Assembly (NCBI GenBank): GCA_051955535.1
Contig: JBQCGP010000091.1
Span: 33,641-97,640, forward strand
Reading direction: 5' to 3'
Source of the DNA: 13-2-20CM-68-14 sp051955535
GTDB lineage: Bacteria; Actinomycetota; Thermoleophilia; Gaiellales; Gaiellaceae
DNA length: 64,000 nt
A program made the translations under genes and the position numbers. The notes beneath the pieces were generated by a model. That model was given only the letters and a program-made list of their open reading frames with translations. It was not told the DNA's origin and made no database searches. Below, one piece after another: positions 1-7,036 of the stretch (the first letter of the stretch is position 1; every line of letters starts with the position of its first letter).

Positions 1-1593
1 TCGCACACGACGCAGTCGGGCTCGTGCGCGATGATCGCGATCGGCGCGGGCGGGCTCGACGTTGCGGTCTGCATGGCGGGGCACCCGTTCGAGCTGCCGG
101 CGCCGAAGATCGTCGGCGTCTTCCTCGAGAACGAGCTCCACCGCCCGTGGATCCAGGCCAAGGACGTGATTCTGGAGTTGCTTCGCCGACGCGGCGTCCG
201 CGGCGGACGAGGCTGCGTCTTCGAGTTCACCGGCCCAGGCGTCGACACGCTGAGCTACACGGAACGCGGGACGATCGCGAACATGATCGCCGAGCTCGGC
301 GCCACCGGGGCGGTCTTCCCCTCGGACGACGCGACGCGGGCCTGGCTCGACGAGCAGCAGCGCGGCGAGGACTACGTCGAGATGACCACGGGAGACACGG
401 GCGACTTCGATGAGGAGGAGCAAATCGATCTCGCTGCGCTCGTCCCCTTGGTCGCGAAGCCGTCGAGCCCGGGCAACGTCGTGCCGGTCGACGAGCTCGT
501 CGGGACAGCGATTCAGCAGGTGTGCATCGGCTCGTCGGTCAACTCCTCGTACGAGGACCTGGCGCTCTGCGGCTCGGTTATGCGCGGCCAGAGGCTCGCC
601 GAGGACCTCGTCTCGGCAACTGCCACGCCGGGCTCGAGGCAGATCCTCGACCAGATCACCCGTTCCGGCACCTACGTCGACCTGCTGATGGCCGGCGTAC
701 GGATGCTCGAGCCGGCCTGCGGACCGTGCGTGGGTATGGGGCAGGCGCCGCCCTCGGGTGGAAACTCGCTCCGGACGTTCAACCGCAACTTCCCGGGCCG
801 GAGCGGCACCGCGGACGACCAGGTCTACCTGTGCTCGCCTGCCGTCGCGGCCGCGTCGATGCTCACCGGGGTGATCTCCGACCCGCGCGAGCTGGACGCG
901 CCGGAGCTGCCCGAGCGCCCGCCGGCTCGCCCCGAGGTCGTCCAGAAGCACATCCTCGCCCCGGCGCCTGAAGACGACGCCGCGTCGATCGAGATTCCCC
1001 TCGGCCCCAACATCAAGCCGCCTCCGGAACAGAAGCCGCTGCCTGAAACGCTCGTCGGTCGCGTGCTGATCGTCGCGCCGGACGACATCTCCACGGGCGA
1101 TCTGTCGCCCGACGGCGCGACCGTGATGGCGTACCGCTCGAACGTCCCGGCGATCGCCGAGTTCACCTTCCAGCACCGCGATAAGAACTTCGCCAAACGG
1201 GCGCACGAGTGGGGCGGAGGCTTCATCGTCGCCGGCGACAACTACGGCCAGGGATCGAGCCGGGAACATGCCGCGCTTGCGCCGGCGCAGCTCGGCGTTC
1301 GCGCCGTGATCGCGAAGAGCTTCGCGCGCATCCACCGCCGGAACCTGATCGCGCAAGGAATCGTCCCGCTCCTCTTCAAAGAGGAGGCCGATTACGAGCG
1401 CGCAGAGCTCGGCCAGACGTGGAGCATCGCCAACCTCCACGCGATCGCCGAGGGCGAGGACGAGCTCGAGGTCGAGATCGAGGGCGGCGACACGTTCACC
1501 GTGACGCACGACTTCTTGCCGCGCGAGCGAGAAATCGTCGTCTCGGGTGGACTGATCCGCTACCTCAAAGAGCAACAGCCCGCCGCCGCGTAG
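1..1593 (+). CDS. acn: Aconitate hydratase, 5'-truncated by the window edge
   Basis: TCA-cycle enzyme interconverting citrate and isocitrate through a [4Fe-4S] cluster. The reading frame is open to base 1 and begins inside the conserved SHTT stretch, so the first part of the catalytic domain lies outside the window and no start is visible. Seen: IGAGGLDVAVCMAG near the start, the CGPC cluster-ligand pair (bases 718-729), and a C-terminal swivel domain with GDNYGQGSSREHAAL (about residues 412-426). Odd: the usual first cluster ligand GSCTN reads GSSVN (bases 529-543), with a Cys three residues earlier instead. The domain order looks like the single-chain mitochondrial/Aquifex-type aconitase rather than a LeuC/LeuD pair. 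It converges on rmuC, with hairpins between them. The family call is secure; the specific subfamily is not. Confidence 0.93.
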   Translation, partial: SHTTQSGSCAMIAIGAGGLDVAVCMAGHPFELPAPKIVGVFLENELHRPWIQAKDVILELLRRRGVRGGRGCVFEFTGPGVDTLSYTERGTIANMIAELGATGAVFPSDDATRAWLDEQQRGEDYVEMTTGDTGDFDEEEQIDLAALVPLVAKPSSPGNVVPVDELVGTAIQQVCIGSSVNSSYEDLALCGSVMRGQRLAEDLVSATATPGSRQILDQITRSGTYVDLLMAGVRMLEPACGPCVGMGQAPPSGGNSLRTFNRNFPGRSGTADDQVYLCSPAVAAASMLTGVISDPRELDAPELPERPPARPEVVQKHILAPAPEDDAASIEIPLGPNIKPPPEQKPLPETLVGRVLIVAPDDISTGDLSPDGATVMAYRSNVPAIAEFTFQHRDKNFAKRAHEWGGGFIVAGDNYGQGSSREHAALAPAQLGVRAVIAKSFARIHRRNLIAQGIVPLLFKEEADYERAELGQTWSIANLHAIAEGEDELEVEIEGGDTFTVTHDFLPREREIVVSGGLIRYLKEQQPAAA

Positions 1594-1615
1594 CGCGCCT
1601 TCGGCACGCTCGCTT

Positions 1616-1703
1616 CACGGGGGAAACCCGGTTTCCCCGTGGCCCCCCTCGCTGTGTTGACGCGCGTCCCGCGCAGTTGAGGCTCCGGCGGGCGAAGCCC
1701 GCC
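1616..1703. terminator. Hairpins between convergent acn and rmuC
   Basis: Two inverted repeats lie in the 158-base gap. One is at 1616-1641 (CACGGG...CCCGTG, one bulged base). The second is GGCGGGC-GAA-GCCCGCC at 1687-1703, followed by a short A run; a T run sits at 1742-1747. Together they could terminate transcripts arriving from both sides. No promoter or ORF was seen in the gap. Confidence 0.5.
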
Positions 1704-1751
1704 TCCGCCGAAAAACCCTGCGAGTCCCGCGGAGGTGGATCGTCTTTTTAG

Positions 1752-2786
1752 CTAGGCCGCGTCTGCGGCGCGCGGCAGCTCGGCGACCACCTCGGCCGCC
1801 TCGACTTCTTGTGACTCGCTGGCGCGCTCGAGCTTCGTCTCGAACTTGTCGAGCCGCTTCTCGGCGTCGACGAACTTCGTCTGCGCCCTCCCGAGGTGGG
1901 TGCCGACGAGGTCGAAGTCCTCCTTGAAGCGGCCGAAGTCCTTCTGGAGCTGCGCGCAGTACGCCATCACTTCGTGGGCGTGCTGCTCGATCTGGAGCCC
2001 CTTGAGGCCGAGCACCACGACCTGGAGATAGGCCGTCAGGGTCGTCGGCGAGACCGGCAGCACCCGCTTTTCGTGCGCGTAGGCGAGCAGGGCTCCGGTC
2101 TTCCCGCAGACGAGCTCGTAGTAGATCGCCTCCGACGGGAGGTACATGAATGCGAAGTCGTACGTGCCTTCGTCCGGCCGGATGTACTTCGAAGCGATCG
2201 CGTCGATATGGCCCTTGACGTCGCGCGCGAAGGCCTTTTCATACAGCTCACGCTGAGCGTCGTCCTCGGCGTCGACGAGGCGCTCGAAGTTGTCGAGCGG
2301 GAACTTCGCGTCGATCGGTGCCAGCCGGTCGACCTTGATCACAGCGTCGACGCGCTCGCCGCTCTTGAAGCCGTACTGGAGCTGGAACGCATCAGCCGGC
2401 AGGCGGTCACGAAGGAGGTTGCCGAGCAGCAGCTCCCCAAAGCCTCCCCGCGCCTTCGGCGGCCGTAGGACCTGCTGGAGCTGCGTGAGCTCCTTGGCAT
2501 GCTCGGCCAGCGTGGTGGTGGCGCGGCCGACGTCGCCGAGCTTCTCGTGAATTGCATTCGTCTGCTTCGACGCGTGCTCGAGCCGCCTGTCGACCTTTTC
2601 GTCGAGCAGGCCGAGGCGGCGGTCCATCGTCTCGGTGATCCCTTGAAGGCGCCGCTCGACGTCGGCGTTGCGGGCGTCGAGTCCGGACTCAGTCTGGGTC
2701 CGGAACGCGTCGAGGGTCTTCGCCAGCCAGACGGCGAGCGCGCCGAGCGCGGCGAGCAGGACAAGCGTAACGACGATCGTGAGCAT
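1752..2786 (-). CDS. rmuC: RmuC-family DNA recombination protein
   Basis: RmuC homologues are predicted membrane-anchored nuclease-like proteins that limit rearrangement at inverted repeats; the exact biochemistry is not settled. The 344-residue product has one N-terminal membrane helix (about residues 2-22). A long charged coiled coil follows (about 25-110), then the conserved RmuC core with RPPKARGGFGE, DAVIKVD and PIDAKFP motifs and a FAFMYLPSEAIYYEL segment. A second coiled coil closes the protein. Length fits the family. The start is ATG at 2786. It shares the leftward direction with the small gene at 2846 but is separated from it by a strong hairpin, so it probably has its own promoter. 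Confidence 0.92.
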   Translation of the reverse strand: MLTIVVTLVLLAALGALAVWLAKTLDAFRTQTESGLDARNADVERRLQGITETMDRRLGLLDEKVDRRLEHASKQTNAIHEKLGDVGRATTTLAEHAKELTQLQQVLRPPKARGGFGELLLGNLLRDRLPADAFQLQYGFKSGERVDAVIKVDRLAPIDAKFPLDNFERLVDAEDDAQRELYEKAFARDVKGHIDAIASKYIRPDEGTYDFAFMYLPSEAIYYELVCGKTGALLAYAHEKRVLPVSPTTLTAYLQVVVLGLKGLQIEQHAHEVMAYCAQLQKDFGRFKEDFDLVGTHLGRAQTKFVDAEKRLDKFETKLERASESQEVEAAEVVAELPRAADAA

Positions 2787-2820
2787 GGCTCACGAACGCT
2801 AGAGAGAGCGTCGGACGGAG

Positions 2821-2844
2821 TGAGGGCGGCCGGAGCCGCCCTCA
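2821..2844 (-). terminator. Terminator hairpin after the 65-residue protein gene
   Basis: Perfect 10-bp inverted repeat TGAGGGCGGC / GCCGCCCTCA with a 4-base CGGA loop, starting immediately after the stop of the leftward small gene and before rmuC. There is no clear U tract. Confidence 0.6.
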
Positions 2845-2845
2845 G

Positions 2846-3043
2846 TCACATATTGTCGCGCTCGGTCTGATGCTCCGCGGCGTCCTGGCGCGCTTCCTGC
2901 GCCATCTGCTCGGCGCTTTCGGCTCGATCCTCGGCCATTCCCTGCTGCTCCTGGTGCATGCCTTCGGTCTGCATCGAGCTGTCGCCCATGGCCTCGCCGG
3001 CCGTTTTCTTGCCGCGGCCCATCAGCTTGTCCCAGAATCCCAT
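2846..3043 (-). CDS. Small hydrophilic protein, possibly stress-related
   Basis: A 65-residue acidic, glutamine/alanine-rich protein beginning MGFWDKLMGRGKK. It has no membrane segment and no cysteine, and is probably helical or disordered. A strong Shine-Dalgarno (AAGGAGG on the minus strand, about 3048-3056) precedes the ATG at 3043, and a perfect hairpin follows the stop, so it is a convincing independent gene. The composition resembles CsbD-like or microaggregate-binding small proteins of actinobacteria, but I see no defining motif. Its function is unknown. Confidence 0.7.
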   Translation of the reverse strand: MGFWDKLMGRGKKTAGEAMGDSSMQTEGMHQEQQGMAEDRAESAEQMAQEARQDAAEHQTERDNM

Positions 3044-3146
3044 CTTCGCCTCCTTCGTCGCGAGCAGGGAGTATCGAAGATCGCGGGCGAAAACGCCACA
3101 AATGGGTGTATCGCCCCACGGAAACTCTGGCTACCATCCAACGACC

Positions 3147-3899
3147 TTGGCGAAGAAAGCGCGCACTCCTGCGCCGCCGCGGCCTGTCCAGGCACCGCAG
3201 CGGCGCGACGGCAAACCAAAGCGGGTCCCGGCGGTCGGAGCCCAGCAGCAGCGTCCCTGGCTCCTCTATGGATTCGCGGCCCTCGGGCCAATCGCGCTTC
3301 TCGTCGTTCTGGGCGTCGTCTTCCTCAGCAACGGTAACTCGAGCAGCACCAAGGTCACCGGTTCGGCGCCGCACATCAACTACGCGGCACTTCCGGGCAT
3401 CCAAAAAGGGCCCGCGCCGTGGCCGCCCGAGTACGGGTCGCTTCCGGATCGTCTCGCGCCCCTCCAGCTGAGCTCACTCAGCGCGCAGGGGACGAAGTTG
3501 CACATCCACCAGCACCTGGACATCTTCGTCAACGGAAAGCATGTGACGGTGCCGGCGCTGATCGGGATCTATGGGAACGGCGACCCGAACAACGGCGGCT
3601 TCTTCGTCGAGCTGCATACGCATGACGCCTCCGGGATCATGCATCTGGAGGCACCCAAGACCGGCGCCTTCACGCTCGGCCAGTTCTTCGGCGTCTGGGG
3701 TGTGCGCCTGTCAAAGACCTGTGTCGGCGGATACTGCGCAACGGCCACCAAGCCTCTGCGGGTCTTCGTGAACGGGAAGCGCTTCCTCGGCGACCCGAAC
3801 AACGTCGTCCTCAAGAACCACCAGGAGTTCGCGATCGTCTACGGGACGCCGCCTGCGAAGATCCCGTCGAGCTACGACTGGGGCCCGTCCGGGCTGTAA
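3147..3899 (+). CDS. Membrane-anchored extracytoplasmic protein with His-rich motif
   Basis: The product has a basic, proline-rich cytoplasmic N terminus, one membrane helix (about residues 36-58) and an extracytoplasmic domain. The domain carries a conserved-looking HIHQHLDIFVNGK stretch, a second VFVNGKRFLGDPNN repeat and an ELHTHD motif. The histidine spacing suggests metal or haem binding, but no family could be assigned with certainty. The start is uncertain: TTG at 3147 gives MAKKARTP..., while ATG at 3102 would add 15 residues. It is divergent from the small gene at 2846-3043 and has no close downstream partner. I would label it a hypothetical membrane protein. Confidence 0.75.
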   Translation: MAKKARTPAPPRPVQAPQRRDGKPKRVPAVGAQQQRPWLLYGFAALGPIALLVVLGVVFLSNGNSSSTKVTGSAPHINYAALPGIQKGPAPWPPEYGSLPDRLAPLQLSSLSAQGTKLHIHQHLDIFVNGKHVTVPALIGIYGNGDPNNGGFFVELHTHDASGIMHLEAPKTGAFTLGQFFGVWGVRLSKTCVGGYCATATKPLRVFVNGKRFLGDPNNVVLKNHQEFAIVYGTPPAKIPSSYDWGPSGL

Positions 3900-3935
3900 C
3901 AACTGCGGGCCGCTTCAGCGCCAGAATGAGCCCTC

Positions 3936-4109
3936 GTGAGGGTTCGAGGCTGGCGGATTCACTGGGCATGGGTTCCCGCAGCAGCTTTTTTCGCCGTCGT
4001 CGGGTGGACTCGCTATGGCTGGTGGACCCTCTTGGTCATCGCCGTCGGCCTTGGGGTCGGTGTTTCTGTCGAATCGCGGGCCCGCCGGCGTCGCGCCACT
4101 GACCGCTAG
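3936..4109 (+). CDS. Putative 57-residue membrane protein
   Basis: An open frame from GTG 3936 to TAG 4107-4109. It encodes a tryptophan-rich peptide with two hydrophobic stretches (about residues 10-24 and 29-43) and an Arg-rich C terminus (ESRARRRRATDR), the typical inside-positive end of a small two-helix membrane protein. No strong ribosome-binding site is seen. Amino-acid patterning rather than homology supports it. It lies 36 bases after the preceding gene and could be cotranscribed with it. Confidence 0.5.
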   Translation: MRVRGWRIHWAWVPAAAFFAVVGWTRYGWWTLLVIAVGLGVGVSVESRARRRRATDR

Positions 4110-4467
4110 TTACCGGTCATGTTGTCGGCTTGCCCGCTTGACGTCTTTGCCGACTCGGCCCCTTCGAGCTGAAGTCCGGTCCGAGGGACCAGAAGATGTA
4201 GTAATCGAGCGGTTCTGCTGATCTCCGTCTGGCTTCCTCGGCCTCCTGCCAAAGCTGGCCGATCTCAGAAACGCGCGGGTCGAGCTACAAAGGGCTGAGC
4301 CGTCTCGGCCGAGGGGTGGGCCGTACCTCGATCAAGAGGGCCGGGCGTTCGTGGTCGAGAGAATCGAGGACGGCGCCGTCTACGGGGCGGCGGGTGTGAT
4401 GTAGGGGTGCTTGACCGTCGATCTCGTGCGCGCGAGACTCAAGACCCGCGACACGAGGTGTCTGACG
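4110..4467. other. Intergenic stretch without a convincing gene
   Basis: No full-length ORF with a start and ribosome-binding site is evident. The frame ending at TAG about 4401 reads as protein-like for roughly 55 codons (…LADLRNARVELQRAEP…) but lacks an acceptable start, so it may be a decayed gene end. The 3' part contains the leader and Shine-Dalgarno (CGAGGTG) of the delta-60 protein. Confidence 0.4.
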
Positions 4468-5778
4468 ATGCGTCCTTCGGTCCTCCCGAGGCGGTTCGAT
4501 ACCTACGGCCCTGCGGCTGCGGCCGTCGTCGCGGCGGGCATGCTATTTACCTCGCCGAGCGCGATGGCGGTCGCTTCCGCAGCAAACCATCGCGAATCGC
4601 GGTCAGCGAGCGTCGACATCGGATATGGAGGACTGGCCGTCGCGCGGGGAAACACGGTTGTCGTCGCGGGGTTAAGCCGCAGGGGGGTCATCGGTCACCC
4701 GATCAGAATGGCGCTGGCTCGCTACACGGCCGCCGGCACGCTCGATCGCAGTTTCGGAACCGGGGGGAGAGCTTTGGCGAACCTGGGCGCGCGAAGTGAT
4801 AGCTGGGCGAGGGCGGTGGCAATGCAGCCTGACGGCAGAGCCGTCGCCGCAGGGGGGATCGCTCCGCGCGGCGGCGGCGGTGGTTTGGCGCTCGTTCGCT
4901 TCACGCGCACCGGGAAACAAGACACGAGCTTCGGCCGAAACGGCAAGGTGTTGACGCCCGACGGCCAGGCGGGTGCGGTGGCGATCCAGGCGGACGGGAA
5001 GATCCTCGCGGCAGGGGAACGCGGCAGCAACCGCTTCGCGCTCACCCGATTCACTTCACGGGGACGGCTCGACCGGAGTTTCGGATCTGGCGGCACAGTC
5101 GTGACGGGCTTCGGTTCGGGCGGTGAGGTGTATCCGACCGCGCTCGCGATCCAGAGCGACGGCAAGCTCGTCGTCGCCGGCCCGAGGTTCATCAACGGGC
5201 GCACAGACCTCGCCCTCGTCCGCTACAGGTCTAGCGGGCGGCTCGACCCAAGCTTCGGAAAGGGCGGTCGGGTCATGGCGCGCGCCGGGGAACCGTCAGC
5301 CGTCGCTGTCCAGCAGGACGGCAAGATCGTCGTCGTGGCAGCGAGTGCGATCCTGCGGTATCGCGCCGACGGCACGCTCGACCCGAGCTTCGGCGTCGGT
5401 GGCAAGGTCGCGATCGATCCTGGCTTTGGCGCTGCACTCGCGATCCAGGCCGACGGCAAGCTCGTCATCGCCGGCACCGGCGAAGGCCGCTGCAACTGCG
5501 AGGATCCGCGAGTCTTCATGGTTGCCCGCTGGACGAGCGATGGCAGCCCGGACTTGAGCTTCGGCCGCGGCGGGAAGGTAATGACTGCCTTTCGCGACGG
5601 GGCGACCGCGGACGGGGTCGCCGTCGTGCGAGCGGGGAAAATCGTCGCGAGCGGTACCGTCGGCGGCAAGGACTTTGCGCTCGCCCGCTACACCGGCAGC
5701 GGCAAGCTCGACGGCAGCTTCGGGAAGGGCGGCAAGGTCGTTACTGATTTCAGCTCGATATGGGCGAAGCGTCGGTAG
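4468..5778 (+). CDS. Secreted delta-60-repeat beta-propeller-like protein
   Basis: A 436-residue product with an N-terminal signal/hydrophobic segment (about residues 10-35, ending near SAMAVASA). At least seven tandem repeats of about 55-60 residues follow. Each runs from an A-x-Q-x-DGK-x-(V/L)-x-AG segment to a LD-x-SFG-x-GGKV segment, the delta-60 pattern described in bacterial surface proteins. Repeats of this kind are expected to fold as beta-propeller blades; the ligand is unknown. ATG 4468 was chosen because it is followed by a signal peptide and preceded by CGAGGTG. The 3' end overlaps the start of a mini membrane protein (5760), suggesting an operon. Confidence 0.85.
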   Translation: MRPSVLPRRFDTYGPAAAAVVAAGMLFTSPSAMAVASAANHRESRSASVDIGYGGLAVARGNTVVVAGLSRRGVIGHPIRMALARYTAAGTLDRSFGTGGRALANLGARSDSWARAVAMQPDGRAVAAGGIAPRGGGGGLALVRFTRTGKQDTSFGRNGKVLTPDGQAGAVAIQADGKILAAGERGSNRFALTRFTSRGRLDRSFGSGGTVVTGFGSGGEVYPTALAIQSDGKLVVAGPRFINGRTDLALVRYRSSGRLDPSFGKGGRVMARAGEPSAVAVQQDGKIVVVAASAILRYRADGTLDPSFGVGGKVAIDPGFGAALAIQADGKLVIAGTGEGRCNCEDPRVFMVARWTSDGSPDLSFGRGGKVMTAFRDGATADGVAVVRAGKIVASGTVGGKDFALARYTGSGKLDGSFGKGGKVVTDFSSIWAKRR

Positions 5779-5906
5779 GACCCCTGCTGCTGCGGGTGGT
5801 GGGGATGAGCATCCTCGGGCTGGCCGCCTTGATCGGGACGGCTGCGTTGGTGCTGGCGGCGGGGTTGGACGGGTGGAGGTGGTTGCTCCACCGTGAGGAC
5901 CGATGA
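5760..5906 (+). CDS. Mini membrane protein 1 (48 residues)
   Basis: ATG 5760 lies inside the last codons of the delta-60 gene and the frame runs to TGA 5904-5906. The peptide begins MGEASVGPLLLRVVGM and has one long hydrophobic helix (about residues 8-36), then an amphipathic WRWLLHREDR tail. It overlaps both neighbours (19 and 14 bases), which suggests translational coupling. No homologue is recognised. The overlap pattern plus a clean membrane helix make it more likely than chance. Confidence 0.55.
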   Translation: MGEASVGPLLLRVVGMSILGLAALIGTAALVLAAGLDGWRWLLHREDR

Positions 5907-6078
5907 GGCGCTGCTGCATCGCTGGAAGCAAATGATGAGCCGCCGCGATGGTCTTGCCTCCCTTGACGTCAGGCCGTCGATCCGGCGGGTGGTCCTACTC
6001 GTGGTGATCGCGTTCGTGGCGTGGGCGATCAGGGATATTGCTCAGTGGCGCGAGAAGCAGAAGAGCAAGAAGGGCTAG
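5893..6078 (+). CDS. Mini membrane protein 2 (61 residues)
   Basis: GTG 5893 overlaps the previous mini gene by 14 bases. The product has a charged N-terminal third (LLHRWKQMM), one membrane helix (about residues 33-48, RRVVLLVVIAFVAWAI) and a lysine-rich C terminus (WREKQKSKKG). This looks like a single-span membrane protein with a basic tail. It is probably the last gene of the delta-60 operon. Function unknown. Confidence 0.6.
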   Translation: MRTDEALLHRWKQMMSRRDGLASLDVRPSIRRVVLLVVIAFVAWAIRDIAQWREKQKSKKG

Positions 6079-6152
6079 GTCGCGAGCGACACCGAACCGC
6101 CTGCGCGCGCGGCGGACCCTCCGAGCAGCCCCTCCGAGGTTGTCAGCGAAGC

Positions 6153-6428
6153 CTACGGCTCGGACGCGTCAACGCGCGGCTCTTCCGGGTCCATGACGTA
6201 ACTACGCCCGCCGAGTTCGAGCCGCGCGGGACCGGCCGCCCTAGCCGTTACGTACTCCTCAAGCGCGTTGAGTATGGCCACGATCTCGCCCGTCTCCCCC
6301 TTCATGCTGATGACGACCTCGTAGAACCCGTCCGCTCGTCTCACCCGTTCCGCGCGGAAGCGAGAAAGTGCGGCGAGCATCCCCCGAGCCGACTCGGGAC
6401 TCGCCGCTCGGATCGTGATCGTCTCCAT
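6153..6428 (-). CDS. Small conserved-looking hypothetical protein
   Basis: A 91-residue protein starting METITIRAASPESARGML. It shows an alternating beta/alpha pattern (ITIRAA, FYEVVISM, IVAILNALEEYV) compatible with a small ferredoxin-like or ACT-sized fold, and ends with an acidic tail. ATG is at 6428. It has no membrane segment and no cysteines. It is convergent with the mini membrane genes. No function can be assigned. Confidence 0.6.
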   Translation of the reverse strand: METITIRAASPESARGMLAALSRFRAERVRRADGFYEVVISMKGETGEIVAILNALEEYVTARAAGPARLELGGRSYVMDPEEPRVDASEP

Positions 6429-6944
6429 AGCGCAGAGCCTGCCGCTACCAACCGAATCTTCTACCCCTAGACGTTGGCGTCGGGTAGGCGTTCAGTCAGG
6501 ATTTCCTCATGTCCGGGGGGCAGCCCGTTGTTTGACCAACCCCTCCGGCTGGATTTCACCTCGACCGGACGATGGCGGGAATCGCCCTTCACTCAACACT
6601 GATGGGAGCGAGCCGGGCCGGGCTGGGCGATGCGCCAAGACCGTGCGCTCAGGCGGTTCAAGCGTGCGCCGAATATCTGGGCAATCCGACCCGGCTCGCG
6701 TCAGAGGAACGGGTCTGCTAGACGCTAGCCCGAATCGGATGTGCAGATCGTGAGCGTTCCGTGTGCATCTCCAGACGATGTGGGTCGGATCGCTTCCGTC
6801 CTCGACCTGCGCCAGCAGCTCGCGGCCAGCGGCTTCGGTGCCGAGTAAAGCCCGACCACAATCCGACCACACGTGATCGATGCCCGCTGCGGCGGGCCTC
6901 GTGCTTTGCCGGAAACGGCTTACCTACGGGCTATCCTTCGCGCC
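6429..6944. other. 516-base stretch with no supported protein gene
   Basis: ORFs on both strands here lack protein-like composition or start signals. A compact hairpin GCCCGC-TGCG-GCGGGC sits at 6882-6897, and a tandem-like CCGACCACAATCCGACCAC motif lies at about 6852-6870 just upstream of tRNA-Leu. The hairpin could terminate rightward transcription ahead of the tRNA. Otherwise nothing is recognised. Confidence 0.4.
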
Positions 6945-7032
6945 GCCGGGGTGGCGAAACTGGTCATACGCGCCTGACTTAAAATCAGGTGTCTCCTTTG
7001 GAGGCGTAAGGGTTCGAGTCCCTTCCCCGGCA
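6945..7032 (+). tRNA. tRNA-Leu (anticodon UAA)
   Basis: Class II cloverleaf. The acceptor GCCGGGG pairs with CCCCGGC (7025-7031) and the discriminator is A at 7032. The anticodon stem CCTGA/TCAGG encloses CTTAAAA with anticodon TAA. A long variable arm (CTCC..GGAG) and T arm AAGGG-TTCGAGT-CCCTT follow. The CCA end is not fully encoded (ACCT follows). The tRNA ends 4 bases from the convergent copper gene. Confidence 0.96.
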
Positions 7033-7036
7033 CCTC

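Noticed and set aside
6507..6872. 121-codon leftward ORF before tRNA-Leu
   Set aside because: No start signal, domain or protein-like patterning; its Arg/Pro/Ser composition is typical of an out-of-frame GC-rich ORF.
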